Shown: piece by piece, positions 1 to 8,512 of the stretch
Layout: every line of letters begins with the position of its first letter
How positions within the stretch are numbered: position 1 is the stretch's first letter
Assembly (NCBI GenBank): GCA_964624585.1
Contig: CAZUXE010000006.1
Location: forward strand, 1 to 64,000
Length of the DNA: 64,000 bases
Direction of reading: 5' to 3'
From: CAZUXE01 sp964624585
GTDB taxonomy: Bacteria > Hydrothermota > Tepidihabitantia > B3-TA06
Made by a program: the position numbers and the translations under genes
The notes under the pieces: generated by a model
The model's input: the letters and a program-made list of their open reading frames with translations, nothing else
What the model was told of the DNA's origin: nothing
Database searches by the model: none

Positions 1-11
1 AAAGTGTAAAG

Positions 12-1043
12 CTACTCGGTAACCCCGAATTCGGATACGCAAATTGGTTTATTGGCAGACAGTGCAGTAAGTTTAGGGTAGGCAACATCCATAATTTCGC
101 GAAACCTTTCCCAATACTGCCTTGCTTCTTTATTAGACTGAGCGCCATAAACACTTACCCCTATCCAATCTACATATTTGTCGCCGGGGTAATATGAAGC
201 AATAGAATTCCACGGCTCATCCGGATTACTAGTAGCATTTACGTGATATACCCATGAAATATTGTTTGCTCCTTGCTGACGGAATACATCAACAACGTGT
301 CGATATGCCGAAATGAAGTTTGATGGCCCCTTTGCCGCCCCACCATTCCACTTTCCATTCCAAGGAAACCACTTTCCGTTTACTTCAACCCCAAAACAAA
401 CTAACATAGGCACTCCAGATTCTTTTGCATCGTCAGCCCATTTACGAAGGTCATCATCAAACTTCCCTGAAGCAATTGATACCAGGTCATAAATACTATC
501 CATACCGCCATTAGAATATTCATGGGTAGAAAAAGCCATCATTTTGATGTAAGGCAGGTGTCCCGAATTCCAAATCAGTTCCACTTCATCTTTGGGAAAA
601 CTTATTCCTCCAACCCAGTTATCTGCAAAAGTAACCCATGCAATATTTTTCGCAACTAAATTCTCAAAATCCGTAATTCGTTTTAGGGTTACGCTATCTT
701 CCGTTCCCCCAAAATCAGGAAATGCGCAATGGTAGACTCCTGAAGATGAAGGAAGTATCTTAAGTGAATTTGTTGAAAGTTTTATTTTAGTCAGAAAAAT
801 ATCATCTGCAATTCCCTTCTTGTAGGCCTCAAGGGCTTCCGGTGAGGAATCCAAACGTAATTGAGCTTTATCTGTCGATGAATTATTCCAGTTTTCGTGC
901 CAATAATTTACCGCCTTTACACGAGGATACCGTTTACTTTGAATTGAAGATAGAGCATCGCTTATCCAATCAGCCTTACGAGAGGTTTGTGAACAAGCTA
1001 TTAATCCGACTATCAATACTAAAAGCAATAAACTTAGTTTCAT
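12..1043 (-). CDS. GH26-like glycoside hydrolase lipoprotein, apparently C-terminally truncated
   Basis: Resembles family 26 glycoside hydrolases (mannanase/glucanase TIM barrels), retaining enzymes that cut beta-linked polysaccharides. The protein is 343 aa from the ATG at 1041-1043, which has AAGGAG 6 nt upstream; a longer frame exists but lacks this site. Residues 1-18 form a lipoprotein signal ending in LIAC, so it is probably an outer-membrane-anchored or periplasmic enzyme. The likely acid/base Glu is near residue 220 in GVEVNGKWFPW, and the likely nucleophile near 338 in CVSEFG. The frame stops 5 residues after the SEFG motif, whereas family members continue with the last barrel strand and helix. 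This is therefore a truncation, nonsense mutation or sequencing error near the window edge. It lies downstream of exopolysaccharide-type genes. The family call is from motifs only. Confidence 0.7.
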   Translation of the reverse strand: MKLSLLLLVLIVGLIACSQTSRKADWISDALSSIQSKRYPRVKAVNYWHENWNNSSTDKAQLRLDSSPEALEAYKKGIADDIFLTKIKLSTNSLKILPSSSGVYHCAFPDFGGTEDSVTLKRITDFENLVAKNIAWVTFADNWVGGISFPKDEVELIWNSGHLPYIKMMAFSTHEYSNGGMDSIYDLVSIASGKFDDDLRKWADDAKESGVPMLVCFGVEVNGKWFPWNGKWNGGAAKGPSNFISAYRHVVDVFRQQGANNISWVYHVNATSNPDEPWNSIASYYPGDKYVDWIGVSVYGAQSNKEARQYWERFREIMDVAYPKLTALSANKPICVSEFGVTE

Positions 1044-1064
1044 TATATCTCCTTGATTAGAATA

Positions 1065-1093
1065 AGAGTACCTTTCAAACAAGTAAATGTCAA
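1065..1093 (-). promoter_or_regulatory. Candidate promoter of the GH26-like gene
   Basis: On the minus strand TTGACA (1088-1093) is followed by a 17-nt spacer and TACTCT (1065-1070). The -35 box is perfect and the -10 box weak. The ribosome binding site and ATG of the GH26-like gene follow about 20 nt later. Confidence 0.45.
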
Positions 1094-1145
1094 GTGATTT
1101 ATTCCTCTAATTGCGCCTGAATTTTCCCCTCTTAATTTTCTGAAA

Positions 1146-1943
1146 TCAATCCCTGAGGAATTCGGTGGGTATGCCTTTGTAGCGATTGCGGTGAACGAAA
1201 CTGGTTATAAGCGACACCTTGTTGAATGAGCGATTCTTAAAAGCGTCCAGACGTTTCACCAAGCTGTCAGGGCCTATTTTGGCAAGAATCAATTTATCAG
1301 AATCCACTTGATATACAGGTACTCTGCGAATTGTAAACGAATTTCTTGGAACTTGCATTCCTTCTGCTCCCACTGTAAAGCCAGTGGAATAACCGGCACG
1401 GACTGTAGCTAATATCACCTTTGCATTGAAGCGTCCAAAGGGATAGGCTATAGCCGGTATTGCTGTCTTGAGTCTGCTTTCAAGCCTACTGCGGGATTCC
1501 TCAAGCTCCCAAACCAGCCTGTCATCGCTGCACAACCTGAGATCAGGATGGGTCATACTGTGGGAACACACACTCCAGCCTGCTGAAAGAAGTTCAGATA
1601 TCTCATTCCAGTAAAGATGACGCAAGGAACCGCCGCCAATATCCCAAAGATTCGTTTTTCCAGAATATCCGGCAACTATTGATACCATACCTGATACATC
1701 GCGCTCCTTCATCAGGGGATAAGCTCTGGTATATATCTCCTCATAACCGTCGTCAAAAGAAAGCATAACACGCGGTTTACCTAAGGTTTTTTCTCCAAGA
1801 TAGGGTAATCCGTAACCTAGGGGTGAGATTATCTCTGCTCTTGAAAGAATTAAATCAAGAATCTCTGCAAATCGACGAGGATGAACATTTGTCCAACCAA
1901 TTCCATGTTTGGAGATATTGTGAAATTCAAGAATCGTAAGCAC
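1146..1943 (-). CDS. Polysaccharide deacetylase (NodB-like, carbohydrate esterase 4)
   Basis: A 265-aa metal-dependent deacetylase that would remove acetyl groups from N-acetylated sugars in a polymer or lipid-linked glycan. The CE4 motifs are in order: SFDDGY (about residue 63, catalytic Asp and metal Asp), HSMTHPDL (about 128, metal-binding histidines) and AYPFGRFN (about 165). There is no signal peptide, so it may act in the cytoplasm or on a membrane-linked substrate. The start is a GTG at 1941-1943 with AAGGATGAG upstream. It follows a GT4 glycosyltransferase in the same direction, which suggests a role in surface polysaccharide or glycolipid modification. The exact substrate cannot be read from sequence. 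Confidence 0.85.
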   Translation of the reverse strand: MLTILEFHNISKHGIGWTNVHPRRFAEILDLILSRAEIISPLGYGLPYLGEKTLGKPRVMLSFDDGYEEIYTRAYPLMKERDVSGMVSIVAGYSGKTNLWDIGGGSLRHLYWNEISELLSAGWSVCSHSMTHPDLRLCSDDRLVWELEESRSRLESRLKTAIPAIAYPFGRFNAKVILATVRAGYSTGFTVGAEGMQVPRNSFTIRRVPVYQVDSDKLILAKIGPDSLVKRLDAFKNRSFNKVSLITSFVHRNRYKGIPTEFLRD

Positions 1944-1949
1944 AGTAAC

Positions 1950-2219
1950 TCATCCTTTGAAAAAAAGATTTGGGATTTTGGATTCTATAAATACCTTCAG
2001 GCTTATGTTTTTATCTAAAATAAAGCTATCGCATCGGGAGAAAACACGGTTAGTCGCAAAAGTTTCAATTTTTTTCGTCAGAGATGAGGTTTGCAGAAAG
2101 CTGTTATAATACATTTTAGAACCATGAACTACTTGTATTCGATTCTTTACAGATACGGAAAGGCCGCAGGGAAACAAGGTTGCGGCGTCAAGCTGACCTT
2201 TTGTCTTTAATTCATTCAT
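1950..2219 (-). CDS. Small hypothetical protein between deacetylase and glycosyltransferase
   Basis: An 89-aa frame that I do not recognise. It starts at an ATG with GGAG 5 nt upstream and ends 6 nt before the GTG of the deacetylase, so position and ribosome binding site suit a translated member of this gene group. Against it: the composition looks ordinary rather than domain-like (no motif, no membrane segment, two isolated Cys). It could be a decayed gene filling the gap. Confidence 0.35.
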   Translation of the reverse strand: MNELKTKGQLDAATLFPCGLSVSVKNRIQVVHGSKMYYNSFLQTSSLTKKIETFATNRVFSRCDSFILDKNISLKVFIESKIPNLFFKG

Positions 2220-2279
2220 AATTCTCCATCGGGCAATTATGGGTTACAACTCCAGGTTTGGAACTGCGCTCTAAGCTCT

Positions 2280-3440
2280 TCACAGTAGTTTTTCAACCTT
2301 GGAGAGACTCAGGTTGCGCTGATGGATTTTAATCTCTTCATAGTAGTTTTCCACTATCGCGGCTATTTTATCCCATGAATAAGAAAGCGCCTTTATGCGC
2401 CCGCATTTGCCTATTTGCTTCCATTGACTGCGGCGACCGGCAAGCTCAAGCACTCCTCTGGCAATATCGGCAGCGTCACCAGGTTTAACAAAAATACCTT
2501 CCCGCTCACTCATCACATAACGAAATGCGGGAATATCGGAGGCAACCACCGGCTTAGCGCACCCCATGGCCTCAATAAGGGTTATACCAAAACTCTCCGC
2601 GCCGATAGATGGGGTTATGGATAAATCACACCATCTGTAGTATTCCCTACGTATGTTACCCACAACCTCGCCTGCAAAAAAGACGGAATCCTTGATATCG
2701 GAACTAAGCAAACGTCTGTAATGCTTCTCCAAAGGACCGCCGCCGCATACTACCAACTTAACGTCAGGCCAGGCCTTCTTAATTGCAGGCAGGGCTTTAA
2801 GAAGATGCCTTAGACCTTTTTTGGCATCAAACCTACCCATAAATAAAAGTTTAAGCGACGATTTTGGCAACCTATCTAGCAATAATGAGGGACCGGGGGA
2901 AAAAATTTCGGTATCAACACCGTTGGGAATTATTTTATACCGACCGGAAAAGAAATGCGCCATAGTTTGCTCTGCTATGGGAGATACAGCTATCAGACCG
3001 TCATAGCGCCTGAAGTATCTCTCGTATAGATAATGCTTAAAGATGTTATAGAGAACTGAAGGGGAGTGTCCTGCATGAAAGGTAGCAACTACAGTTGATT
3101 TACTGCCATGAGAATAGTGCAAAACAGCCATAGGCAACATTGGAGCAAGAGAACCATGTATGTGGATAATATCGTAATTTTTTTTTCTCAGAATTGAGGC
3201 AATCTGACGCCATACGCCAATACCTACGGTTACTCGGGAAAAACTTTTATTTATGGGTAAGGCTATTCCTTTACCAACCCTTAGTACTGGCGGGTCTTCA
3301 GGATAACTCCCCTGGATTTCAGATGTAAGCACTTCAACTTCATGCCCCCTTTTTATAAGGTTTCGGGACAAAAAATAAACGTGTTCACTAATACCTCCCA
3401 CATGTGGGAAATAATGCTCGCTAACCTGTAGTACTCTAAT
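2280..3440 (-). CDS. GT4-family glycosyltransferase (GT-B fold) with a likely ATT start
   Basis: Retaining glycosyltransferase that transfers a sugar from a nucleotide-sugar donor to a glycan or lipid acceptor. The C-terminal half shows the GT4 donor site: PNGVDTEIF, then GRFDAKKGL, and EX7E as E-S-F-G-I-T-L-I-E. The first ATG/GTG/TTG in frame is a GTG at 3399-3401, but starting there would delete strand beta-1 of the Rossmann fold. The frame is open upstream and encodes RVLQVSEHYFPHVGGIS, the typical GT4 N-terminus. Between the upstream TAG and this segment no ATG, GTG or TTG occurs; an ATT (3438-3440) sits 4 nt after GGAGG (3445-3449). I take ATT as the start, giving 386 aa. Probably in the same pathway as the deacetylase downstream. 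Confidence 0.85.
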   Translation of the reverse strand: MRVLQVSEHYFPHVGGISEHVYFLSRNLIKRGHEVEVLTSEIQGSYPEDPPVLRVGKGIALPINKSFSRVTVGIGVWRQIASILRKKNYDIIHIHGSLAPMLPMAVLHYSHGSKSTVVATFHAGHSPSVLYNIFKHYLYERYFRRYDGLIAVSPIAEQTMAHFFSGRYKIIPNGVDTEIFSPGPSLLLDRLPKSSLKLLFMGRFDAKKGLRHLLKALPAIKKAWPDVKLVVCGGGPLEKHYRRLLSSDIKDSVFFAGEVVGNIRREYYRWCDLSITPSIGAESFGITLIEAMGCAKPVVASDIPAFRYVMSEREGIFVKPGDAADIARGVLELAGRRSQWKQIGKCGRIKALSYSWDKIAAIVENYYEEIKIHQRNLSLSKVEKLL

Positions 3441-3490
3441 ATTGCCTCCGACTGCAAAGCAGGCCTATGGCCTGAGATATTAGCCGAAAA

Positions 3491-4678
3491 TTATGAAGCG
3501 TAGGCTTTAAGCGCTTCGCCCAAAAGTTTGATAGCGTCACGCAGAGCCTTTTCTTCCAAAACGTAGGCAATCCGTACTTCGTCTTTACCCGCACCCTTGG
3601 TGGCATAGAATCCAGCGGCAGGAGCAACCATTACCGTTTTTCTTTCCCTTGAAAAATCTGTCAACAGCCATGCAGCAAAATGCTCCGCGTCCTCAACAGG
3701 AAGCTTCACCACAGTGTAGAAGGCTCCTTCAGGGGTTGGAACCGTTACACCGGGAATTTTTGAAAGCTCTTCTGTAAGAACCTTGCGCCGACGGTCGTAT
3801 TCAGATATCATGGGCTTCATAAATCGGTGCATGTTACGAAAACAAGCTAAGGCTCCGTACTGTTCAAGAGTAGGAGGGCAAAGCCTTGCCTGCGCAAATT
3901 TAAGCATAGCAGACATCAATTCCTTATTCCTGCTTACTACAAAGCCAACTCTAGCTCCACAAGCTGAAAAACGCTTGGAAATTGAATCGGTAACTATAAC
4001 CCTGTCGTCAATATCGGGAAGGGTAAGGGCTGAGGAATGTTCCTTGGAATCGTATACAAATTCACGATACACTTCGTCTGAGATAAGGTAGAGATCGTTA
4101 TCCCTAACAATTTGACCCAAAACAAACATCTCTTCTTTTGAAAGAATAGTTCCGGTAGGATTGTTAGGCGTACATATCAATATTGCCTTGGTTTTAGGAG
4201 TTATCAACTTTTCAATTTCTTCCCTCGGCGGCAACCGGAAGTCATTATCTATGGAAAGATGAACAGGAACCAACTTAACACCTGTCGCCGCTGCGTATCC
4301 ATTATAATTTGTGTAGAAGGGTTCAAAAACAATCACCTCATCGCCAGGATCGGTGGTTGCCCAAAAGGCAAACTGAATAGCCTCTGAACCTCCGGTTGTG
4401 ACCCAAACTTCATCAAGGTCTACATCTATACCGTAACCGGCCAGATAATCTACTATAGCCAAACGAAGTTGAACAATTCCACCCGATGGCCCATAGGCAA
4501 GAACCTTGCTGTCAAACTTGCTCAAGGCGTCAAAAAACTCCCTTGGCGTTTCTATATCAGGCTGCCCAATGTTCAAGTGATATACGTGAATTCCATGCTT
4601 CTTTGCCGCATCTGCAAGCGGTGCCAGCTTGCGAATTGGCGAGGCAGGCATAACAACACTTCTTCCAGATAATTTCAT
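3491..4678 (-). CDS. Class I/II PLP-dependent aminotransferase (aspartate aminotransferase-like)
   Basis: A 395-aa fold-type I aminotransferase that moves an amino group between an amino acid and a 2-oxoacid through pyridoxal phosphate. Visible signatures are TPNNPTG (about residue 167), SDEVYREF (about 197, PLP-pyridine Asp and Tyr) and DSISKRFSACG (about 230), which holds the Schiff-base Lys. Length is normal. The ATG has a perfect AGGAGG 4 nt upstream, inside the end of the M16 gene; the two genes are separated by 1 nt, so translation is probably coupled. Substrate specificity is not evident; aspartate or aromatic amino acids are possible. Confidence 0.88.
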   Translation of the reverse strand: MKLSGRSVVMPASPIRKLAPLADAAKKHGIHVYHLNIGQPDIETPREFFDALSKFDSKVLAYGPSGGIVQLRLAIVDYLAGYGIDVDLDEVWVTTGGSEAIQFAFWATTDPGDEVIVFEPFYTNYNGYAAATGVKLVPVHLSIDNDFRLPPREEIEKLITPKTKAILICTPNNPTGTILSKEEMFVLGQIVRDNDLYLISDEVYREFVYDSKEHSSALTLPDIDDRVIVTDSISKRFSACGARVGFVVSRNKELMSAMLKFAQARLCPPTLEQYGALACFRNMHRFMKPMISEYDRRRKVLTEELSKIPGVTVPTPEGAFYTVVKLPVEDAEHFAAWLLTDFSRERKTVMVAPAAGFYATKGAGKDEVRIAYVLEEKALRDAIKLLGEALKAYAS

Positions 4679-4679
4679 C

Positions 4680-5948
4680 CTACCTCCTAGTTAAAGGTTT
4701 GATGTCAGACGCGCTTACCGGCCCGACAAAACTGGTGTGAAATGGTTTTGAATTAAATAACGATTTGGCAAGTTCAAGAACCTGTTCTTCTGTAACCTTC
4801 TCAAACTCGGCAATTGTCTCAGTGATACTTCTAAATTTTTGAGCCAAAAGCTTCCAATGCCCCAAACGTCCCATTCTGTGAGAAAGACTTTCCATGTTAA
4901 GAATAAGGGCGCTTTTTGTCAAGGTCTTTGCAATATCTAATTCCCCTTTTCGCAATCCGTTCTTCTTCAGGCGAGATAACTCATCTTCAATAGAACGAAA
5001 TACCTTGGATAATTTGCTTTTTTCAGTAATAAAGTAGAAACCCATAGTCCCACAGTCTTCAAAGAGGTCTAGGAAGGATGATACTGTATAGACAAGGCCC
5101 TTATCTTCACGTAGAAGAGAAAATAAGCGCGAAGACATACCTCCGCCAAGAAGGGTTGTCAAAAGAGCAAGGGGAAAACGAACATCAGAATTAATTCCAA
5201 TTGTCTGAGTACCCATTACCGCATGAACCTGACTTATGTCTGTACGAGTTGCAAGCTTACTTTCAGGCTTGGTTTTCTCTTCAGGAGGCTTACGAAGCTT
5301 GCGCTTCCCCTTAAGCAAGCCAGGACGTTTTGGAAGAGCTTTTTTTATCTGAGTTTCGTCCACATTACCAACTGCAACAAAAATTGAATCGTTGAGCGTA
5401 TACTGAGATTTGTAGATATCCAGTAGTTTATCCCTACTTATTTTAGAAACCGTGCTTTCTGTCCCCACAACAGGTGTAGCTAAAGGATGGGGAGAAAAAC
5501 AAGCCTTGAAGAAATTATCAAAAACTATGTCCTGAGGATCTTCCTGAGTGGAACGCATCTCTTCGTAGATGACTTCTTTTTCTTTCTTAAGCTCCTTTGC
5601 GTCAAATGTAGAAGATGTGAGCATTTCAAAAAGAAGTCTCACCAAGGGTTCAAGCGAATCCTTAAGACAACGAACGGTTAAGCCGGTAATACCTTTAGAG
5701 GTAAAGCCGTCGCTAATACCACCTAGACGTTCTATTTCGTAGAGAATCTCTTTCGAGCTATGTTTTTTCGTTCCCTTGAATAACATATGCTCAATAAGAT
5801 GACTTGAACCCAAGGTCTCAGAAAGCTCATCACGCGATCCCTGACGGAAAAACACCCCCATGGCCACTGAATGGAAATCGGGAATTCGTTCAGTAACCAG
5901 GCGAATTCCGCTAGGAGTTGTTCCTTCTAGGATTCCTTCGCCTGTCAT
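4680..5948 (-). CDS. M16 family zinc metallopeptidase (insulinase/processing-peptidase type)
   Basis: Zinc protease of the M16 family, with the inverted zinc motif HLIEH (HxxEH) near the N-terminus and the downstream zinc-binding Glu in VIYEEM. The second, inactive-type M16 half follows. Such genes commonly sit next to pnp. The frame is open to 6020, which would overlap pnp by 110 nt; I chose the ATG at 5946-5948, which gives the family-like start TPSGIRLVTERIP and a 38-nt overlap with the 3' end of pnp. The ribosome binding site before it is weak (GAAGAAG), so coupling to pnp is likely. The product has about 422 aa. Its physiological substrate is unknown. Confidence 0.85.
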   Translation of the reverse strand: MTGEGILEGTTPSGIRLVTERIPDFHSVAMGVFFRQGSRDELSETLGSSHLIEHMLFKGTKKHSSKEILYEIERLGGISDGFTSKGITGLTVRCLKDSLEPLVRLLFEMLTSSTFDAKELKKEKEVIYEEMRSTQEDPQDIVFDNFFKACFSPHPLATPVVGTESTVSKISRDKLLDIYKSQYTLNDSIFVAVGNVDETQIKKALPKRPGLLKGKRKLRKPPEEKTKPESKLATRTDISQVHAVMGTQTIGINSDVRFPLALLTTLLGGGMSSRLFSLLREDKGLVYTVSSFLDLFEDCGTMGFYFITEKSKLSKVFRSIEDELSRLKKNGLRKGELDIAKTLTKSALILNMESLSHRMGRLGHWKLLAQKFRSITETIAEFEKVTEEQVLELAKSLFNSKPFHTSFVGPVSASDIKPLTRR

Positions 5949-8079
5949 CTCTTCTTCTGTCTCCGCCGCGAGAACCTTCGCTTCTGGGAGGACGAGGAGG
6001 TCTGTCTTGCGAGGGATCAAGATTAGTAGTCAAATCTATTCTACCTAAATCATCAATCCCCTTAACACGTACCTTTATTTTATCGCCCATTTTAACAACA
6101 TCTTCCACCTTTTCAACGCGATGCGGCGCGAGGTTGGAAATGTGCAAAAGACCATCTTTACCGCGGAAAAGTTCAACAAAGGCGCCAAAGTTGGTTATAC
6201 GAACCACCGTACCTTCGTATATTTCACCTACTTCAACTTCTTTGACAATTTCTTTAACCATATCCAAAGCGGCCTTTACACCTTCGGGTTTGGTACCGGC
6301 AATGATTACGGTTGATGTTTCGTCATCAATATCTATAGTAGTCTCTGTTTCCTCAGTAATTTTTCTAATCACTTTTCCACCCGGGCCAATAACTTCACCA
6401 ATTTTATCATTTGGAATAACCAGCGTAGCAATACGCGGAGCATAGGCGCTAAGTTCAGTGCGCGGTTCAGCTATAGCACGTTCCATTATATCTAAGATAT
6501 GCCTTCTGGGCGCAACGGATTTATGCATAGCCTCGATTAAAACTTCAAGAGGCACTCCAGTAAGTTTAAGATCAAGCTGAATACCGGTAACGCCTTTACG
6601 GGTTCCGGCAACCTTGAAATCCATATCGCCAAAGTGGTCTTCGTCGCCAAGAATATCGGTAAATATTACGTGTCCCTGAGGTTCATACACCAGGCCCATG
6701 GCAATTCCTGCAACTGCCGCCTTCATAGGAACTCCGGCATCAAAAAGAGCGAGTGAGGCTCCGCATACAGATGCCATAGAGCTTGAACCGTTGGATTCAA
6801 GAATATGGGAATTGATACGGATTGTATAAGGAAACTCGCCGTCAGCTGGAGCCATTACCTTTACCGATTTTTCAGCAAGTGTACCATGACCTATTTCACG
6901 ACGTCCAGGGCCACGCAGGAATCTAACTTCACCAACAGAAAACGGCGGAAAGTCATAATGAAGCATAAACGACTTCCATTCCTCTTTTTCAACATTGTCA
7001 ATCATCTGCTCATCACTCTTAGTTCCAAGGGTAACAACAGCCAAAGATTGGGTTTGACCACGTGTAAATAAAGCTGAACCATGGGTTCGCGGCAAAATGC
7101 CAACCTGACAAGAAATAGAGCGTACCTCATCTAAAGCCCTACCGTCAAGACGTTTCCCCGAAAGCGCACGCACACGTACATCTTTTTTAAGTAGATCGTC
7201 TATAAGCGTTTTAATAACGGGTTCTGCATCAGGATAGTCCTCTTCCAAAGCCTCAATTACCTGCTTTGTCATCTCCTTGCGGGCTTCGGAACGTTGCCCT
7301 TTATCGCGAATGTCATTGATAGTAGATATTTTATCAGCAAGCATAGAAGCTACTCGCTCATCAAGCCCTTCAGGAATCAAATCGCTTGCAAGCGCCTTCT
7401 TGGCTTTACCAACTTTGCTTACAAGCTCACGTTGAAGCTCTATTAAAGGTCTTGCCGCTTCCTGTGCAACAGCTATTGCGGCCATGACCTCGTCTTCAGG
7501 AATTTCTTCTCCCTCAAATTCTATCATATTGATTTCATCACCGTTGGTTACCACAAGCAGCTTAAAATCGCAATCTTCTAATTGAGAGATTGTAGGGTTG
7601 ATAAGCAGTTCACCGTCATGTCTTCCAACTTGAACAGAAGCAATAGGTCCAGCAAAAGGAATTTCAGATATACAAAGCGCCGCCGATGCCGCTGTTATAG
7701 CTATTGGATCGGGCTGATTTTCTCCATCGTGAGAAAAAAGCAAACCTATTATCTGAATCTCGTGATGAAACTCAATGGGGATAAGAGGACGAATTGGTCT
7801 ATCAATCATCCTGCTTATTAAAATTTCTCTATCGCGGGGTCGTCCCTCTCGCTTAAAAAATCCCCCTGGTATTTTCCCTGCCGCTGAGTAATACTCGCGG
7901 TAGTCAACGGTTAGGGGCAGAAAGCCAAAGCTTTTGGCTGGGTCGTCATTATAACAGGCTGTGAGCAAAAGTACGGTATCACCGTACTGAACTTTAACTG
8001 CTCCATTGGCCTGTTTGGCCCATTCTCCAACTTCAAAGCTGTACTGCCGACCGCCAATTTCGGTCTGCACACGTTCCAT
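5911..8079 (-). CDS. pnp: Polyribonucleotide nucleotidyltransferase (PNPase)
   Basis: Phosphorolytic 3'-5' exoribonuclease, a trimer in the cytoplasm and core of RNA turnover. At 722 aa the layout is complete: first RNase PH domain, helical linker, second RNase PH domain (FTRGQTQSLAVVTLG, GDEDHFGDMDFKVAGT), KH domain with IGPGGK (about residue 565), S1 domain (GTVVRITNFGAFVEL, about 625) and an Arg-rich tail (about 695-722) that may bind RNA or protein. The ATG lies 2 nt after the rpsO stop, the classic rpsO-pnp order. Its 3' end overlaps the M16 peptidase gene. Confidence 0.97.
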   Translation of the reverse strand: MERVQTEIGGRQYSFEVGEWAKQANGAVKVQYGDTVLLLTACYNDDPAKSFGFLPLTVDYREYYSAAGKIPGGFFKREGRPRDREILISRMIDRPIRPLIPIEFHHEIQIIGLLFSHDGENQPDPIAITAASAALCISEIPFAGPIASVQVGRHDGELLINPTISQLEDCDFKLLVVTNGDEINMIEFEGEEIPEDEVMAAIAVAQEAARPLIELQRELVSKVGKAKKALASDLIPEGLDERVASMLADKISTINDIRDKGQRSEARKEMTKQVIEALEEDYPDAEPVIKTLIDDLLKKDVRVRALSGKRLDGRALDEVRSISCQVGILPRTHGSALFTRGQTQSLAVVTLGTKSDEQMIDNVEKEEWKSFMLHYDFPPFSVGEVRFLRGPGRREIGHGTLAEKSVKVMAPADGEFPYTIRINSHILESNGSSSMASVCGASLALFDAGVPMKAAVAGIAMGLVYEPQGHVIFTDILGDEDHFGDMDFKVAGTRKGVTGIQLDLKLTGVPLEVLIEAMHKSVAPRRHILDIMERAIAEPRTELSAYAPRIATLVIPNDKIGEVIGPGGKVIRKITEETETTIDIDDETSTVIIAGTKPEGVKAALDMVKEIVKEVEVGEIYEGTVVRITNFGAFVELFRGKDGLLHISNLAPHRVEKVEDVVKMGDKIKVRVKGIDDLGRIDLTTNLDPSQDRPPRPPRSEGSRGGDRRRDDRRRNPRRNNS

Positions 8080-8081
8080 AA

Positions 8082-8351
8082 CTAACCGCGCAGACCAAGC
8101 TGCTTGACTAATGCGTAGTAAGTATCTCTGTCTGTTTTATACAGGTAGTTAAGGTGTTTGCGGCGCAGGTTCACCATCTTGATGAGACCCCTTCTTGAAT
8201 GGTGGTCTTTATAGTGCTGCTTTAAGTGACCGGAAAGCTGTGCAATGCGTTCCGTCAACAGCGCCACCTGCACGGCTGAAGAACCTGTGTCCTTCTCGTG
8301 CTTTTTGAACTGATTCAACAGTTCTTCTTTTTTTACTTTCTCTAAGGTCAT
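8082..8351 (-). CDS. rpsO: 30S ribosomal protein S15
   Basis: An 89-aa primary binder of 16S rRNA in the small-subunit platform. The conserved core is present: FKKHEKDTGSSAVQVALLT and HSRRGLIKMVNLRRKHLNYL. Start ATG with GGAGG about 9 nt upstream. First gene of the rpsO-pnp-M16-aminotransferase run, with its own strong promoter. I saw no obvious pseudoknot-type autoregulatory leader, but cannot exclude one in the roughly 25-nt leader. Confidence 0.97.
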   Translation of the reverse strand: MTLEKVKKEELLNQFKKHEKDTGSSAVQVALLTERIAQLSGHLKQHYKDHHSRRGLIKMVNLRRKHLNYLYKTDRDTYYALVKQLGLRG

Positions 8352-8378
8352 TTTCTTTTTTCCTCCATTAATCCCCGT

Positions 8379-8406
8379 ATTCTACGGTAGGTGAAGCGTT
8401 TGTCAA
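8379..8406 (-). promoter_or_regulatory. Promoter of rpsO-pnp operon
   Basis: Minus strand TTGACA (8401-8406), 16-nt spacer, TAGAAT (8379-8384). The predicted transcript starts near 8372 and carries the GGAGG site of rpsO. Confidence 0.8.
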
Positions 8407-8512
8407 CACAAGGCCTACGGAAACATAACGTAAGAATCCATTTCTTATCTTTGAAAATACTATACAAACGATACAGAAGAATTCAATATAAAGGTGATGA
8501 CCTATATTGCAA

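Noticed and set aside
5949..6020. Longer start of the M16 peptidase
   Set aside because: It would overlap pnp by 110 nt and add residues absent from the family; the internal ATG at 5948 fits better.
5918..6445. 175-codon plus-strand frame opposite pnp
   Set aside because: Antisense shadow of pnp; low-complexity composition and no ribosome binding site.
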